Assembly (NCBI GenBank): GCA_037200985.1
Contig: JBBCGJ010000001.1
Coordinates: forward strand, 1,526,756 to 1,590,755
Direction of reading: 5' to 3'
DNA: 64,000 bases
Source of the DNA: Rhizomicrobium sp.
GTDB taxonomy: Bacteria; Pseudomonadota; Alphaproteobacteria; Micropepsales; Micropepsaceae
Positions 36,002 through 46,184 of the stretch are shown here, in pieces (position 1 is the first letter of the stretch; every line of letters begins with the position of its first letter). Made by a program: the position numbers and the translations under genes. The notes below the pieces were generated by a model. It searched no databases. It was not told the origin of the DNA and saw only the letters and a program-made list of their open reading frames with translations.

Positions 36002-36408
36002 TAGTTGCTCTCCAGCCGCGCGAGTTCGCCGGCATTCACTTCCCAATGCGAGCCGTCGAATTCGGTGGTCATGACGGAGGTGAATTCCCCGGCGTCGAGG
36101 CAGCGGAAATTCACGCTGTAGTCATTGGGATGGCTGCGCGGAACGTAGAAGGATTTGATGCCGCAGACCGAGCAGAACAGATGCTTCGCGGCGCCGGTGT
36201 TGAAGGTGTAGGTCGTCAGAAGGCTTTCGCCGCGCAGGAGGCGGAAGTCCTTCTTCGCCACGATCAGGTGAAGATAGCCGGTCTTGGCGCACATGGAGCA
36301 GTTGCAGTCGACGAGCTCGACCTCGTTCGGCGTGCGCGCCTCGAACGCCACGGCGCCGCAATGGCAGCCGCCTTTTTTCCAACTGGTTTTCTTCTTTGGG
36401 GTGGCCAT
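36001..36408 (-). CDS. GFA (glutathione-dependent formaldehyde-activating)/CENP-V family protein
   Basis: The 135-residue protein has the GFA zinc-binding pattern: a GGCHCGAV motif, then DCNCSMCAKTGYLHLIV, and late LFCSVCGIKSFY. The family coordinates two zinc ions and includes Gfa, which accelerates formaldehyde-glutathione adduct formation, but most members are uncharacterised. It sits between pdhB (three bases upstream stop) and pdhC, whose GTG start shares a base with this gene's stop, so it belongs to the same operon. Confidence 0.85.
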   Translation of the reverse strand: MATPKKKTSWKKGGCHCGAVAFEARTPNEVELVDCNCSMCAKTGYLHLIVAKKDFRLLRGESLLTTYTFNTGAAKHLFCSVCGIKSFYVPRSHPNDYSVNFRCLDAGEFTSVMTTEFDGSHWEVNAGELARLESN

Positions 36409-36410
36409 CG

Positions 36411-37790
36411 TCAGGTCCGGTAACAGACCGCCTTGGCGGCCGCGATCACGTCCTCGACATGCGGCAGGGCGAGCTTTTCGAGGTTGGCCGCATAGGGCAT
36501 CGGCACGTCCTTGCCCGTGACCTTGGTCGGCGGCGCGTCCAGCCAGTCGAAGGCTTCGAGCGCCACGGCGCTCGCGATCTCCGAGCCGATGGAGCAGATC
36601 GGCCAGCCCTGCTCCACCGTCACGACGCGGTTGGTCTTCTTGACGGATTCGATGACCGTCGCGGTGTCGAGCGGGCGCAGCGTTCTGAGGTCGATCAGCT
36701 CGGCGTCGATGCCCTCGGCGGCGAGCTTCTCGGCGGCTTCCAGGATCAGGCCGACGCAGATCGAATGGGCGACCAGCGTCACATGCCTGCCTTGCTTGAT
36801 GACGCGCGCCTTGCCGATCGGCAGCACGAAATCGTCGAGCTTGGGCACCGGGAAGGAGCGGCCGTAGACGATCTCGTTCTCCAGGAAGATCACCGGATTG
36901 GGATCGCGGATCGCGGCCTTGAGCAGGCCCTTGGCGTCGGCGGCGAAATAGGGTGCGACGACCTTGATGCCGGGGATGTGGGCGTACCAGGAGGAATAGT
37001 CCTGGCTGTGCTGGGCGCCGACGCGGGCGGCGGGGCCGTTGGGGCCGCGGAACACGATGGGCGCATGCATCTGGCCGCCCGACATGTAGCGCGTCTTGGC
37101 CGAGGAATTGACGATCTGGTCGATCGCCTGCATGGCGAAATTCCAGGTCATGAACTCGACGATGGGGCGCAGGCCCGCGAAGGCGGCGCCGACGCCGAGA
37201 CCGGTGAAGCCGTGCTCGGTGATCGGGGTATCGATCACGCGACGGGCGCCGAATTCCTCCAGGAGGCCCTGGCTGACCTTGTAGGCGCCCTGGTATTGCG
37301 CGACTTCCTCGCCCATCAGGAAGACGGTATCGTCGCGGCGCATCTCTTCGGCCATGGCGTCGCGCAGCGCTTCGCGCACCGTCATGGTCACCATTTCGGT
37401 GCCTTCGGGAATTTCGGGATCGGAGAGCGCGGCATGCGCCTCGACCTTGGGCGCGGCGGGGGTGGCGTCGACCGCCTTCTCGACCTCGCGCTTGGGTGCG
37501 GCGGGAGCAGCCGGCGTTGCGGTGGCGGCCGGCGCGGATTTTTCCTCGCTGTCGCCGAGCAGCGTGGCGATGGGGGCGTTGACCTTCACGCCTTCGGTGC
37601 CTTCGGGCACGAGCAATTCGCCGATCTTGCCCTCGTCGACGGCCTCGAACTCCATCGTCGCCTTGTCGGTCTCGATCTCGGCCAGGATGTCGCCGGACTT
37701 CACCGTATCGCCCGCTTTCACGAGCCATTTGGCGAGCTTGCCTTCTTCCATGGTCGGAGAAAGCGCGGGCATGAGGATCTGGATGCTCAT
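36411..37790 (-). CDS. pdhB: pyruvate dehydrogenase E1 component, beta subunit with lipoyl domain
   Basis: The 459-residue protein is the alphaproteobacterial form of E1-beta. It has an N-terminal lipoyl domain (lipoyl-lysine in [10 protein letters not shown]) nearly identical to that of PdhC, an Ala/Pro-rich linker, and a transketolase-type E1-beta body. The body contains [29 protein letters not shown] and the later [11 protein letters not shown]. With E1-alpha it decarboxylates pyruvate using thiamine diphosphate. Its ATG overlaps the pdhA stop by four bases. Confidence 0.95.
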   Translation of the reverse strand: MSIQILMPALSPTMEEGKLAKWLVKAGDTVKSGDILAEIETDKATMEFEAVDEGKIGELLVPEGTEGVKVNAPIATLLGDSEEKSAPAATATPAAPAAPKREVEKAVDATPAAPKVEAHAALSDPEIPEGTEMVTMTVREALRDAMAEEMRRDDTVFLMGEEVAQYQGAYKVSQGLLEEFGARRVIDTPITEHGFTGLGVGAAFAGLRPIVEFMTWNFAMQAIDQIVNSSAKTRYMSGGQMHAPIVFRGPNGPAARVGAQHSQDYSSWYAHIPGIKVVAPYFAADAKGLLKAAIRDPNPVIFLENEIVYGRSFPVPKLDDFVLPIGKARVIKQGRHVTLVAHSICVGLILEAAEKLAAEGIDAELIDLRTLRPLDTATVIESVKKTNRVVTVEQGWPICSIGSEIASAVALEAFDWLDAPPTKVTGKDVPMPYAANLEKLALPHVEDVIAAAKAVCYRT

Positions 37791-38797
37791 GCCAGGACAT
37801 CCGTGTAGAGCTCGGCGGGATCGGGCTCGGGGCTTTCGGTGGCGTATTCGGCTGCGGTGTTCACGATGGAGCGGATGTCCTTGTCGATGGCCTTGAGGTC
37901 GTCCTCGCTCGCGAGCTTCTGCGCCAGGAGCTTCTGGCCGAGATGGTCGATGGGATCGCGCTTCTCGCGCACCTCGGTCACTTCCTCGCGCGTGCGGTAT
38001 TTCGCGGGATCGGACATGGAGTGGCCGCGATAGCGGTAGGTCTTCATCTCCAGGATGATCGGGCCCTTGCCGGAGCGGCACCAGTCGAGCGCGTCGGCCG
38101 CCGCGGCGTTCACCGCCGCCACGTCCATGCCGTCGACCTGGCGGCCCTCGATGTTGAAGGAGGCGCCGCGCTTGTAGAAATGGGTCTCGGCGCTCGAGCG
38201 CTCGACGCTGGTGCCCATCGCGTACTGGTTGTTCTCGATCACATAGACGACCGGCAGCTTCCACAGCTCGGCCATGTTGAACGATTCGTAGACCTGGCCC
38301 TGGTTGGCGGCGCCGTCGCCGAAATAGGTGACGGCGACCTGGCCGTTGTTCCGGTACTTGTTCGCGAAGGCGAGCCCCGTGCCGAGCGGCACCTGGGCGC
38401 CGACGATGCCGTGGCCGCCGAAGAAGCTCTTCTCGGCCGAGAACATATGCATCGAACCGCCCTTGCCCTTGGAATAGCCGGTCGAGCGGCCGGTCAGCTC
38501 GGACATGACGTTCTTGGGGTCCATGCCGCAAGCCAGCATATGGCCGTGGTCGCGATAGGCGGTGATCACCTGGTCGCCCGGCTTCTGCGCCGCCTGGACG
38601 CCGACCACGACCGCTTCCTGACCGATATAAAGGTGGCAGAAGCCGCCGATCAGGCCCATGCCGTAGAGCTGGCCGGCCTTCTCCTCGAACCGCCGGATCA
38701 GCAGCATGTCGCGGTAGAACTGTTTCAGGGAGGCGGAATTCGAACCCGGACCGGCGTCCGGGACAGCGGTCTCGGCGGCCATTTTGGGCGGATTCAT
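37787..38797 (-). CDS. pdhA: pyruvate dehydrogenase E1 component, alpha subunit
   Basis: The 336-residue subunit has the E1-alpha signatures [18 protein letters not shown], the Mg-thiamine diphosphate motif [19 protein letters not shown], the [14 protein letters not shown] phosphorylation-loop region, and the [15 protein letters not shown] substrate loop. ATG 38797 (MNPPKMAAE) is chosen because the alternative 20 codons upstream adds a basic leader without support. It heads the pdhA-pdhB-gfa-pdhC-DUF3667-lpd operon. About 80 bases separate it from the ftsB-like gene. Confidence 0.95.
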   Translation of the reverse strand: MNPPKMAAETAVPDAGPGSNSASLKQFYRDMLLIRRFEEKAGQLYGMGLIGGFCHLYIGQEAVVVGVQAAQKPGDQVITAYRDHGHMLACGMDPKNVMSELTGRSTGYSKGKGGSMHMFSAEKSFFGGHGIVGAQVPLGTGLAFANKYRNNGQVAVTYFGDGAANQGQVYESFNMAELWKLPVVYVIENNQYAMGTSVERSSAETHFYKRGASFNIEGRQVDGMDVAAVNAAAADALDWCRSGKGPIILEMKTYRYRGHSMSDPAKYRTREEVTEVREKRDPIDHLGQKLLAQKLASEDDLKAIDKDIRSIVNTAAEYATESPEPDPAELYTDVLA

Positions 38798-38879
38798 GCA
38801 GCTCGCGGGGGCGTGGCGTTTCCCATGGGTTTTGGCAAGCGCGGCGCGGCATTGCAAGCGGTGACGGATTATCAGGTGC

Positions 38880-39197
38880 CTAGTGCGCCGAACGCGGGAC
38901 AGCCACTTGGTTGGGGGCGCCGAACATGAGCTGGCCGCGCGCCAATTCCTCGACCAGATCGGGGTCGGCGGCGCCGGGATGCATCAGGGCGATGCGATGC
39001 TCCAGCCGCAAGCGGTCGCCCCGCGCCCGGGCGAGAAGTTGCTGCTGAACACCGAGGCGGGCCTGGACCTCGGACAGCGCCAGCATGCCGCGCTCGCCCC
39101 AGATCGCGTAGTAGCCGAAATAGGCGACCACGGCGCAGCTGACCGCCGGCAGGATCGAGAGGGTGAAGGCGCGTGTGACGCTGCGCTTGATTCGCAT
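38880..39197 (-). CDS. septum formation initiator family protein (FtsB/DivIC-like)
   Basis: The 105-residue bitopic protein has a short cytoplasmic tail, one membrane helix (residues about 12-32) and a coiled coil (SEVQARLGVQQQLLARARGDRLRLEHRIALM). It closes with a DPDLVEELARGQLMF motif typical of FtsB. FtsB, with FtsL and FtsQ, activates septal peptidoglycan synthesis. Position between eno and pdhA is the conserved alphaproteobacterial site for this gene. Confidence 0.88.
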   Translation of the reverse strand: MRIKRSVTRAFTLSILPAVSCAVVAYFGYYAIWGERGMLALSEVQARLGVQQQLLARARGDRLRLEHRIALMHPGAADPDLVEELARGQLMFGAPNQVAVPRSAH

Positions 39198-39266
39198 GGG
39201 ACCGACCGAATCACGGACCGATTCGCCCGGTCAAGGGCTTTTTCGTTAAGAGCGCAATCGCGGGCG

Positions 39267-40091
39267 TTAAGATATGGCTTCGGCCAGCGACATCGCGTCG
39301 ATGATCTGGGTCAGGCGCGCTTTCAGCGCCGCCTCATGCGCGGCGCGCCCGGCATCGTCGGCGAACCGCGTTAACGGAATACGGAATATCTCCTCGGCGA
39401 GCAGGCGCGGCAGGAGCGCCTTGACGGCGTGGCACCCCTTGGGCGGCTCGATGAAGAGGCCGACATGAAGCGAGCGGCCCGGCCCGTTCTCGCAATGGTG
39501 CCAATAGCCGGCGGGCAGGAACAGAAGATCGCCGGGCGCAAGGGTCTCGTCGAACAGCGGCGCGCCCTGGGGCGGCGCCTGTTCGGGCATGCCGCCGACC
39601 GGAAAGTCCACCGGCGGGCCGTGGATCAGCCAGCGCTTGCTGCCCTCGAGCTGGAGGATGAGGAGATCCTGCGGATCGTAATGCAGCGTGAAGGCGCCGC
39701 CCGTGCCGGTCGTCGCGATGGCGCCGGCGTAGATTTCCTCCGCGGTCCGGCGCGCGATATCCGCGCAGAGGACGCCGAGCGCCGGCACATGCCGGTCGAG
39801 CCGCGACGCGATCAGGCTGGCGCCGCCGTCCAGCAGCCTGGCGAGATTGGCGGCGTCGATCCTGCCGTCCTTCGCATAGAACGCCGGTGCCACCGTGCGT
39901 TCGCGCAGCGTTACGCGCAACTCGTCGAGCGCCAGCGCGCCGCTTTCGGCAAGATCGAGCAGCGCGGCCCCATCGAGCAGGCCGTCGAACCGCGCCTTGT
40001 CCGTGCCGCGCTGCAAGCAGAGCGACCGCGTGCGCAGGAAGTCGCGGAACTCCGCTTCCGGCGCGAACAGTTCCTGCAGGGAGGAAATCAT
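39267..40091 (-). CDS. cupin / JmjC-type oxygenase-like protein
   Basis: The 274-residue protein has a C-terminal cupin_8/JmjC-like domain. The putative iron facial triad is His137-x-Asp139 (FTLHYDPQDLLI) with a later His198 in LPAGYWHHC, and LEGSKRWLI matches the ribosomal-oxygenase and JmjC family. Such enzymes hydroxylate proteins with 2-oxoglutarate and oxygen. The N-terminal 80 residues are less typical. ATG 40091 is used rather than a GTG three codons earlier. It interrupts the eno-ftsB spacing on the same strand, starting 63 bases from eno's end. Confidence 0.75.
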   Translation of the reverse strand: MISSLQELFAPEAEFRDFLRTRSLCLQRGTDKARFDGLLDGAALLDLAESGALALDELRVTLRERTVAPAFYAKDGRIDAANLARLLDGGASLIASRLDRHVPALGVLCADIARRTAEEIYAGAIATTGTGGAFTLHYDPQDLLILQLEGSKRWLIHGPPVDFPVGGMPEQAPPQGAPLFDETLAPGDLLFLPAGYWHHCENGPGRSLHVGLFIEPPKGCHAVKALLPRLLAEEIFRIPLTRFADDAGRAAHEAALKARLTQIIDAMSLAEAIS

Positions 40092-40154
40092 GATCGCCAC
40101 TCGGCCGCCGCTGGGCGCAGCCTAGCACGCGGCAAGGGGCATTTCACACGACCG

Positions 40155-41528
<1,374 letters not shown>

Positions 41529-41556
41529 TTAAACCGCGCCCCAACGGAGTTCCTCC

Positions 41557-41952
41557 ATGTCAGTTTCCCGACTTGCAGTTTTGTCCCTCGCCGTATCGCT
41601 GATCGGCACGGCCGCCGCCCATGCCGACAGCACGCCCGCGCCCGCGGGCGGCGGCATGATGATGAGCGGCCATGGCGGCATGATGCACAGCATGTTCACG
41701 CCCGAAGAGCGCATGATGCTGTTCGCCGACGGCGCCAAGGCGACGGCGGGCATGACCGACGACCAGAAGCACGCCTATCGCCAGCAGCAGCGCGAGCGGT
41801 ACATGGGCATGTCCGACGCGGACCGCGCCAAGCTCAAGGCCGATCTCGACAAGCGCTGGGCGGCGCTGACGCCGGCCCAGCAGGCCGACATCAAGGCCAA
41901 GGTCGACGCCTTCATGGCCGCCCGCATGAGCGGCGGCGGCCAGGGCCAGTAA
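41557..41952 (+). CDS. periplasmic Met/His-rich Spy-CpxP-like protein
   Basis: The 131-residue product has a signal peptide ending in AHA. A Met/His-rich stretch follows (GGGMMMSGHGGMMHSMF), then helices with an LTPAQQADIKAKVDAFM segment resembling the LTxxQ motif of Spy/CpxP and periplasmic metal-resistance proteins. The Met/His cluster could bind copper or silver. ACGGAG precedes the ATG. Its neighbours, eno and the MAPEG gene, give no metal context, so the role is inferred. Confidence 0.6.
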   Translation: MSVSRLAVLSLAVSLIGTAAAHADSTPAPAGGGMMMSGHGGMMHSMFTPEERMMLFADGAKATAGMTDDQKHAYRQQQRERYMGMSDADRAKLKADLDKRWAALTPAQQADIKAKVDAFMAARMSGGGQGQ

Positions 41953-42032
41953 CCCGGCCCGAATCCCTGTAGGCTCGGCGCACAGATCTCCCGCGCGTTC
42001 CGCGCGGGAGACAGCCTTTGGGGACAAACGCC

Positions 42033-42455
42033 ATGTCCGTCACGCAAGCCGAGTTGCTCAGCGCAGCCGTCACCATCCTGTCGCTTCTCTTCCTGGCCTA
42101 TGCCAGCGTGAACGTGTCGCGGATGCGCAGCGCGCATAACGTCGCCGCGCCGGCCGTCACCGGCCATCCGAAGTTCGAGTGCGCCTATCGGGTGCAGGTC
42201 AATTCGATCGAGCAGTTCGTGCTCTTCCTGCCGCTCCTGTGGCTGGCGACGACCTATTTCGCGCCGCTGCCCTGGCTGCCCGCGGTGTTCGGCCTGGTGT
42301 GGGTGGTCGGCCGCATCCTCTACCTGCAGGGCTATATGGCGGCGCCCGAAAAGCGCGAGACGGGCTTCGGCGTCACCGTGCTGGGAACCGTCGGCCTGCT
42401 GGTCCTGTCGATCTGGGGCATCGTCGCGGCCTGGATCGCGGTCAGCGCCGTCTAA
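42033..42455 (+). CDS. MAPEG family membrane protein
   Basis: The 140-residue protein has four hydrophobic helices and the MAPEG features. These are an FECAYRVQVNSIEQFVLFLPLLW segment (E-R-x-x-x-N-x-x-E-like glutathione-contact region) and a VGRILYLQGYMAAPEKRETGFGV loop. The family includes microsomal glutathione transferases. ATG 42033 is preferred to the TTG five codons upstream. It converges with kdsA, their stops overlapping by four bases. Confidence 0.85.
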   Translation: MSVTQAELLSAAVTILSLLFLAYASVNVSRMRSAHNVAAPAVTGHPKFECAYRVQVNSIEQFVLFLPLLWLATTYFAPLPWLPAVFGLVWVVGRILYLQGYMAAPEKRETGFGVTVLGTVGLLVLSIWGIVAAWIAVSAV

Positions 42456-43306
42456 TTCACGCGCGGACGCTTGGCGATGCGGTCGATCTCGACGAGGTCG
42501 GCCAACAGGTCCGGCACGTCCTTCAGCCAGAGCATGTTCGCGGCGTCGGAGATGCCGCGCCGGGCCGCATCGTCCGGATCGTTGTGCGTCTCGATGAAGA
42601 CGGCTGCGACGCCGCAGGCCACGGCAGCGCGCGCGATGTAGGGCGCCATCTCGCGCTCGCCGCCGGACTTGTCGCCCTGCCCGCCCGGCTGCTGCACGGC
42701 ATGCGTCGCGTCGATCACCACGGGCGCGCCGAACTTCGCCATCTTGGGCAAGGCCGTCATGTCGACGACCAGCGTGTTGTAGCCGAAGCTGACGCCGCGC
42801 TCGGTGACGAGCACGTTGTTGTTGCCGGCCTCCAGCACCTTGGCGATGGCGTTCTTCATGTCCCAGGGCGCGAGGAACTGCCCCTTCTTGACGTTCACCA
42901 CCTTGCCGGTCGCCGCGGCGGCGAAGATCAAGTCGGTCTGGCGCGAGAGGAAGGCCGGGATCTGCAGCACGTCCGCGACCGGCGCCATGATCGCGCATTG
43001 CTCGCGTTCGTGGATGTCGGTCAGTACGGGGAGGTCGAGTTCCGAGCGCAGATCGGCGAAGATCTGAAGCGATTTCTCCAGGCCCAGCCCGCGCCGGCCG
43101 CTCGTGCTGGAGCGGTTGGCCTTGTCGAAGCTCGTCTTGTAGATCAGCCCGAGGCCTGCCTTGGCCGCCATCTCCTTCAAGGCGTGCGCCATCTCGAAGG
43201 CATGCTCGCGACTTTCGAGCTGGCAGGGGCCGGCGATCAGCGCGAGCTTGCGGGCATTGCCGATCTCGACGGAACCGATTTTGACGACGGAATTGGGCTG
43301 GCTCAT
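42452..43306 (-). CDS. kdsA: 3-deoxy-8-phosphooctulonate synthase
   Basis: KdsA condenses arabinose 5-phosphate and phosphoenolpyruvate to Kdo 8-phosphate for lipopolysaccharide. The 284-residue protein has LIAGPCQLESREHAFE, IYKTSFDKANRSS, PVLTDIHE and DATHAVQQPGGQGDKSGG, all family hallmarks. The Cys in AGPCQLES, where the E. coli type has Asn, places it in the metal-dependent class. It is normally adjacent to pyrG in this class of bacteria; here 5.3 kb of accessory DNA intervenes. Confidence 0.95.
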   Translation of the reverse strand: MSQPNSVVKIGSVEIGNARKLALIAGPCQLESREHAFEMAHALKEMAAKAGLGLIYKTSFDKANRSSTSGRRGLGLEKSLQIFADLRSELDLPVLTDIHEREQCAIMAPVADVLQIPAFLSRQTDLIFAAAATGKVVNVKKGQFLAPWDMKNAIAKVLEAGNNNVLVTERGVSFGYNTLVVDMTALPKMAKFGAPVVIDATHAVQQPGGQGDKSGGEREMAPYIARAAVACGVAAVFIETHNDPDDAARRGISDAANMLWLKDVPDLLADLVEIDRIAKRPRVN

Positions 43307-43356
43307 GCGGCGATCCTATGACGGACGACGCCGCAGTTTACAAGCTTTCGGGGACC

Positions 43357-43995
43357 TTACGGAACCGTGTAGCGCAAGGCGCTGACGCCGGCGAGCGGCG
43401 AGAGCACGTCCATCACGTCCCAGAAGGTGGTGGAGTCGACGCGGACCACGTCGCCGGGACGCACCGGCGTGCCTTCGTTCACCGCGAGACGGCGTTCGGC
43501 GTTCTCGCCCTGGTGGCGGACATAGACGGTGCTCTGGATGGCCTTGGGCGTGAAGCCGCCGGCCAGCGCGACGGCGCTCGAAAGCGTCATGCCGTTGGCG
43601 TAGGGATACTCGCCCGGCTTGATCACTTCGCCGACGATGTAGAACGGCCGATAGGTCGTGATCTCCACCGCGACCTTGGGATCGTTGAGATAGCCTTGCG
43701 AGAGCGCCGCGGCGATGCCGGACTCCACCTCATGCGCGGTGAGGCCGCCGGCCTTCACCTGGCCGATCAGCGGCAGGCGGATGACGCCGGTGGCGTCGAC
43801 CTGGAAATCGCCGCTGAGATCGGCTTCGTCGAACACCGTGATATGGACCTTGTCGCCGCTTCCGAGACGATAGTCGGTGCCGCCATAGGCCGGCGGCGCA
43901 TCGGCGGCGGCCGGCCGCGCGACGGCGAGCGCCGCGACCATGCCGAGAGCCAGCGCGCCGAGGGCGCGTCGAAGGATGCGGACCGTTTTGAACAT
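43357..43995 (-). CDS. polysaccharide export (Wza-like) periplasmic protein
   Basis: The 212-residue product has a signal peptide (cleavage near AADA). It then has a Poly_export domain with DYRLGSGDKVHITVFDEADLSG, a SLBB-type segment VGEVIKPGEYPYANGMTL, and an adjacent VRVDSTTFWDV stretch. This matches the short outer-membrane auxiliary proteins that export capsule or exopolysaccharide. It lacks the lipoprotein cysteine of classical Wza. No tyrosine autokinase or flippase is adjacent, so its pathway is probably encoded elsewhere or linked to the glycosyltransferase at 6130. Confidence 0.85.
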   Translation of the reverse strand: MFKTVRILRRALGALALGMVAALAVARPAAADAPPAYGGTDYRLGSGDKVHITVFDEADLSGDFQVDATGVIRLPLIGQVKAGGLTAHEVESGIAAALSQGYLNDPKVAVEITTYRPFYIVGEVIKPGEYPYANGMTLSSAVALAGGFTPKAIQSTVYVRHQGENAERRLAVNEGTPVRPGDVVRVDSTTFWDVMDVLSPLAGVSALRYTVP

Positions 43996-44169
43996 GGTCG
44001 GGAGTTTACCGGACGGTTCTTTCCGAAACCCTACGGTTTTAAGGACGCGGTAAACCGGCGGTTAAGGCAAAGGCGCCGAACGCGGCGAAATTCATACGTC
44101 CGAAGCGATGCCGCATCCGTTCGGCCCCGTGGCCGCATCTTAGTTGCCGTGGGAACGGGAGCGGCGGCG

Positions 44170-44397
44170 ATGGAGGAATTTCCGGACATGGACAGGCCGA
44201 TCCTGCGGGCGATCCTGGCGACCGCCTGCGGCCTGGGCGCCTTTGCGCTGCTGCAAGCCGCCGGCGCCGGCGCGCAGGAAAGTCTTCTGGGCGGGACGAT
44301 CCTGGCCGGGGCGCTCAATATCCTCGGCCTGGCGTCATTGAACCGCGGCGGCGATGCTCCTACATCGGGACGGGCTGCCGGGGAGAGTTGGCCATGA
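44170..44397 (+). CDS. possible small membrane protein coupled to the P450
   Basis: A 75-codon frame starts at ATG 44170 (GGGAG eight bases upstream) and its TGA overlaps the P450 ATG by four bases. The product has two hydrophobic stretches (ILRAILATACGLGAFALLQAA and LGGTILAGALNILGLASL). I do not recognise a family. The overlap and membrane character suggest a real, translationally coupled gene, but such short frames are common by chance in this GC-rich DNA. Confidence 0.45.
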   Translation: MEEFPDMDRPILRAILATACGLGAFALLQAAGAGAQESLLGGTILAGALNILGLASLNRGGDAPTSGRAAGESWP

Positions 44398-45779
44398 CGC
44401 TCGCGCAAGATATCGCGCCGCCGGTGCTGGCCGGACCGCCCATTCCCGACAAGCCGCTGCCGCTGTTCCGCGCGCTGAAGGCGATCAAGGACAACCAGTG
44501 GGCGGCGATCCCGCGCGCCGCTTATGAGGAGCCGGTCTATCTCTCCAAATCGATCCTCGGCACCGGCTATTTCATCAACGATCCGGCGGGCATCAAGCGG
44601 GTCCTGCTGGACGAGGTCGCCAATTATCCCAAGGCCCCGATGGAGCGCGCCGCGCTGAGCGCCGCGTTCGGCGACGGCATCCTGGTGAGCGAGGGCGAGA
44701 AGTGGCGCTCGCACCGCCGCATCATGGCGCCGGCCTTCGACTTCAAGAGTCTCGTCTCTTATGCGCCGGCGATGGTGGAGTGTTCGCGGGACGCGGCAGA
44801 CGCCTGGGATGCCAAGGGCCGCGGCACCGTCATCGACATCGCGCGGGAGATGACGCATCTGACGCTCGACATCATCTCGCGCACCATGTTCTCGACCGAC
44901 GCGGCGCGGCTGGGCGGCATCGTCGACGATGCGCTCAGGCGCGGCCAGGAGATGCTGAGCTTCGACTGGACCTATCTGCTGCCCCTCATCGGGCGCCGGC
45001 GCATGGACCGGCAATTCGCGCGCATCCGCCGGACCTTCGGCGAGATGGACGGGGCGATGCGCGGGCTGATCCGCGCGCGGGCCGGAGGCGGGGGCGGGAC
45101 GCGGGATCTGCTGGACCGGCTGGTGGCGGCGCGCGACAGCGAGACCGGCGGCGGCATGAGCGAGGACGAAATCCGCGACGAGGTCGTGATCATCTATCTC
45201 GCCGGCCACGAGACCACGGCGCTGGCGATGACCTATGTCTGGTACCTGCTGTCGCAGCATCCGGCGGTCGAGGCGAAGCTGCATGCGGAATTGGACGATG
45301 TGCTCGCGGGGCGCCCGCCGGCGCATGACGATATCGCCAGGCTGCCCTACACGAAGATGGTGATCGAGGAGGCGATGCGGCTCTATCCGCCGGCGCCGGG
45401 GCTTTCGGGCCGTCTCGCGCTCGAAGCGGACGAGATCGCGGGCACCAAGATCCCGAAAGGCGCGATGGTGGTGATCGCGCCCTGGATCGTCCAGCGGCAC
45501 AGGAAACTCTGGGACCAGCCCGAGCGCTACGATCCCGAGCGCTTCTCGCCGGAGCGCAGCGCGGGGCGGCATCGCTTCGCCTATATGCCGTTCGGTGGCG
45601 GCCCGCGCATCTGCATCGGCATGGCGCTGGCGATGACCGAGGCCGTGCTCATCCTGGCGACGATGGCGCAGCGCTATTGCCCGCGGCTGGTGGCGGGGCA
45701 GGACATCGTGCTGCAGCATCGCGTGACGATGCGGCCGCGCGACGGCATCAAGATGATCCTGGCGCCGCGCAAGACCTGA
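44394..45779 (+). CDS. cytochrome P450
   Basis: The 461-residue protein has the P450 signatures in order. The oxygen-activating helix is AGHETTA (His272, Thr274/275), the K-helix E-x-x-R is in IEEAMRLYPPAPGLSGR, PERYDPERF precedes the haem, and the haem-binding loop is FGGGPRICIG with Cys407. It has no membrane anchor and needs separate redox partners, none of which are encoded nearby. Substrate cannot be predicted. The 3' end overlaps the convergent NlpC/P60 gene by 32 bases. Confidence 0.95.
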   Translation: MTLAQDIAPPVLAGPPIPDKPLPLFRALKAIKDNQWAAIPRAAYEEPVYLSKSILGTGYFINDPAGIKRVLLDEVANYPKAPMERAALSAAFGDGILVSEGEKWRSHRRIMAPAFDFKSLVSYAPAMVECSRDAADAWDAKGRGTVIDIAREMTHLTLDIISRTMFSTDAARLGGIVDDALRRGQEMLSFDWTYLLPLIGRRRMDRQFARIRRTFGEMDGAMRGLIRARAGGGGGTRDLLDRLVAARDSETGGGMSEDEIRDEVVIIYLAGHETTALAMTYVWYLLSQHPAVEAKLHAELDDVLAGRPPAHDDIARLPYTKMVIEEAMRLYPPAPGLSGRLALEADEIAGTKIPKGAMVVIAPWIVQRHRKLWDQPERYDPERFSPERSAGRHRFAYMPFGGGPRICIGMALAMTEAVLILATMAQRYCPRLVAGQDIVLQHRVTMRPRDGIKMILAPRKT

Positions 45780-46173
45780 CCCGCTTGGCGCCGATGAAGA
45801 CTTCGTAACCGGGTTCGCGCGCGAAACGCTCGAGCGGCCAGATCGCCGGCGTGCCGACGCGCTTCGCGAGATGGATCACCCTGCCCTCGCCCAGATAGAC
45901 GCCGACATGGGCGCCATAGGCGTCGGCGGTGCGGTTGAAGAGCAGCAGATCGAGCGGCGCGAGGTCGGCGACGCGTTCGGTTTCGGCGGTGTCATCCCAC
46001 AGGTCGCTGGAGCGGAAGTCCGAGATGGTCGGGCCGAAATGGCGCAGCAGCGCATAGGCGAAAGCCTGGCAGTTCGCGCCGGCCGCGACGTCGCGCGCCG
46101 GAAAACATTCGCCGCGATAGGGCACGGCCCAGAAGGCGGAGGGGATGTCGGCGTCGGCGATGGTTTCGAGCAT
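45748..46173 (-). CDS. NlpC/P60-like cysteine hydrolase
   Basis: The 141-residue protein has the NlpC/P60 arrangement. Cys35 lies in GANCQAFAYALL, His89 in YGAHVGVYLGEGRVIH, and His101 lies downstream, a plausible triad. Family members cleave peptidoglycan stem peptides or act on other amide substrates. No signal peptide is visible, so the location is uncertain. ATG 46173 lies 11 bases from the left end of the IS630 element, which separates it from any original promoter. The 3' end overlaps the P450 gene by 32 bases. Confidence 0.75.
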   Translation of the reverse strand: MLETIADADIPSAFWAVPYRGECFPARDVAAGANCQAFAYALLRHFGPTISDFRSSDLWDDTAETERVADLAPLDLLLFNRTADAYGAHVGVYLGEGRVIHLAKRVGTPAIWPLERFAREPGYEVFIGAKRVRSCAAPGSS

Positions 46174-46184
46174 CGCCGCGATCC

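Noticed and set aside
38735..38775. tRNA-like TTCGAACCCGGACC stretch
   Set aside because: It lies inside the pdhA reading frame (early residues), and no acceptor stem or anticodon arm can be built around it.
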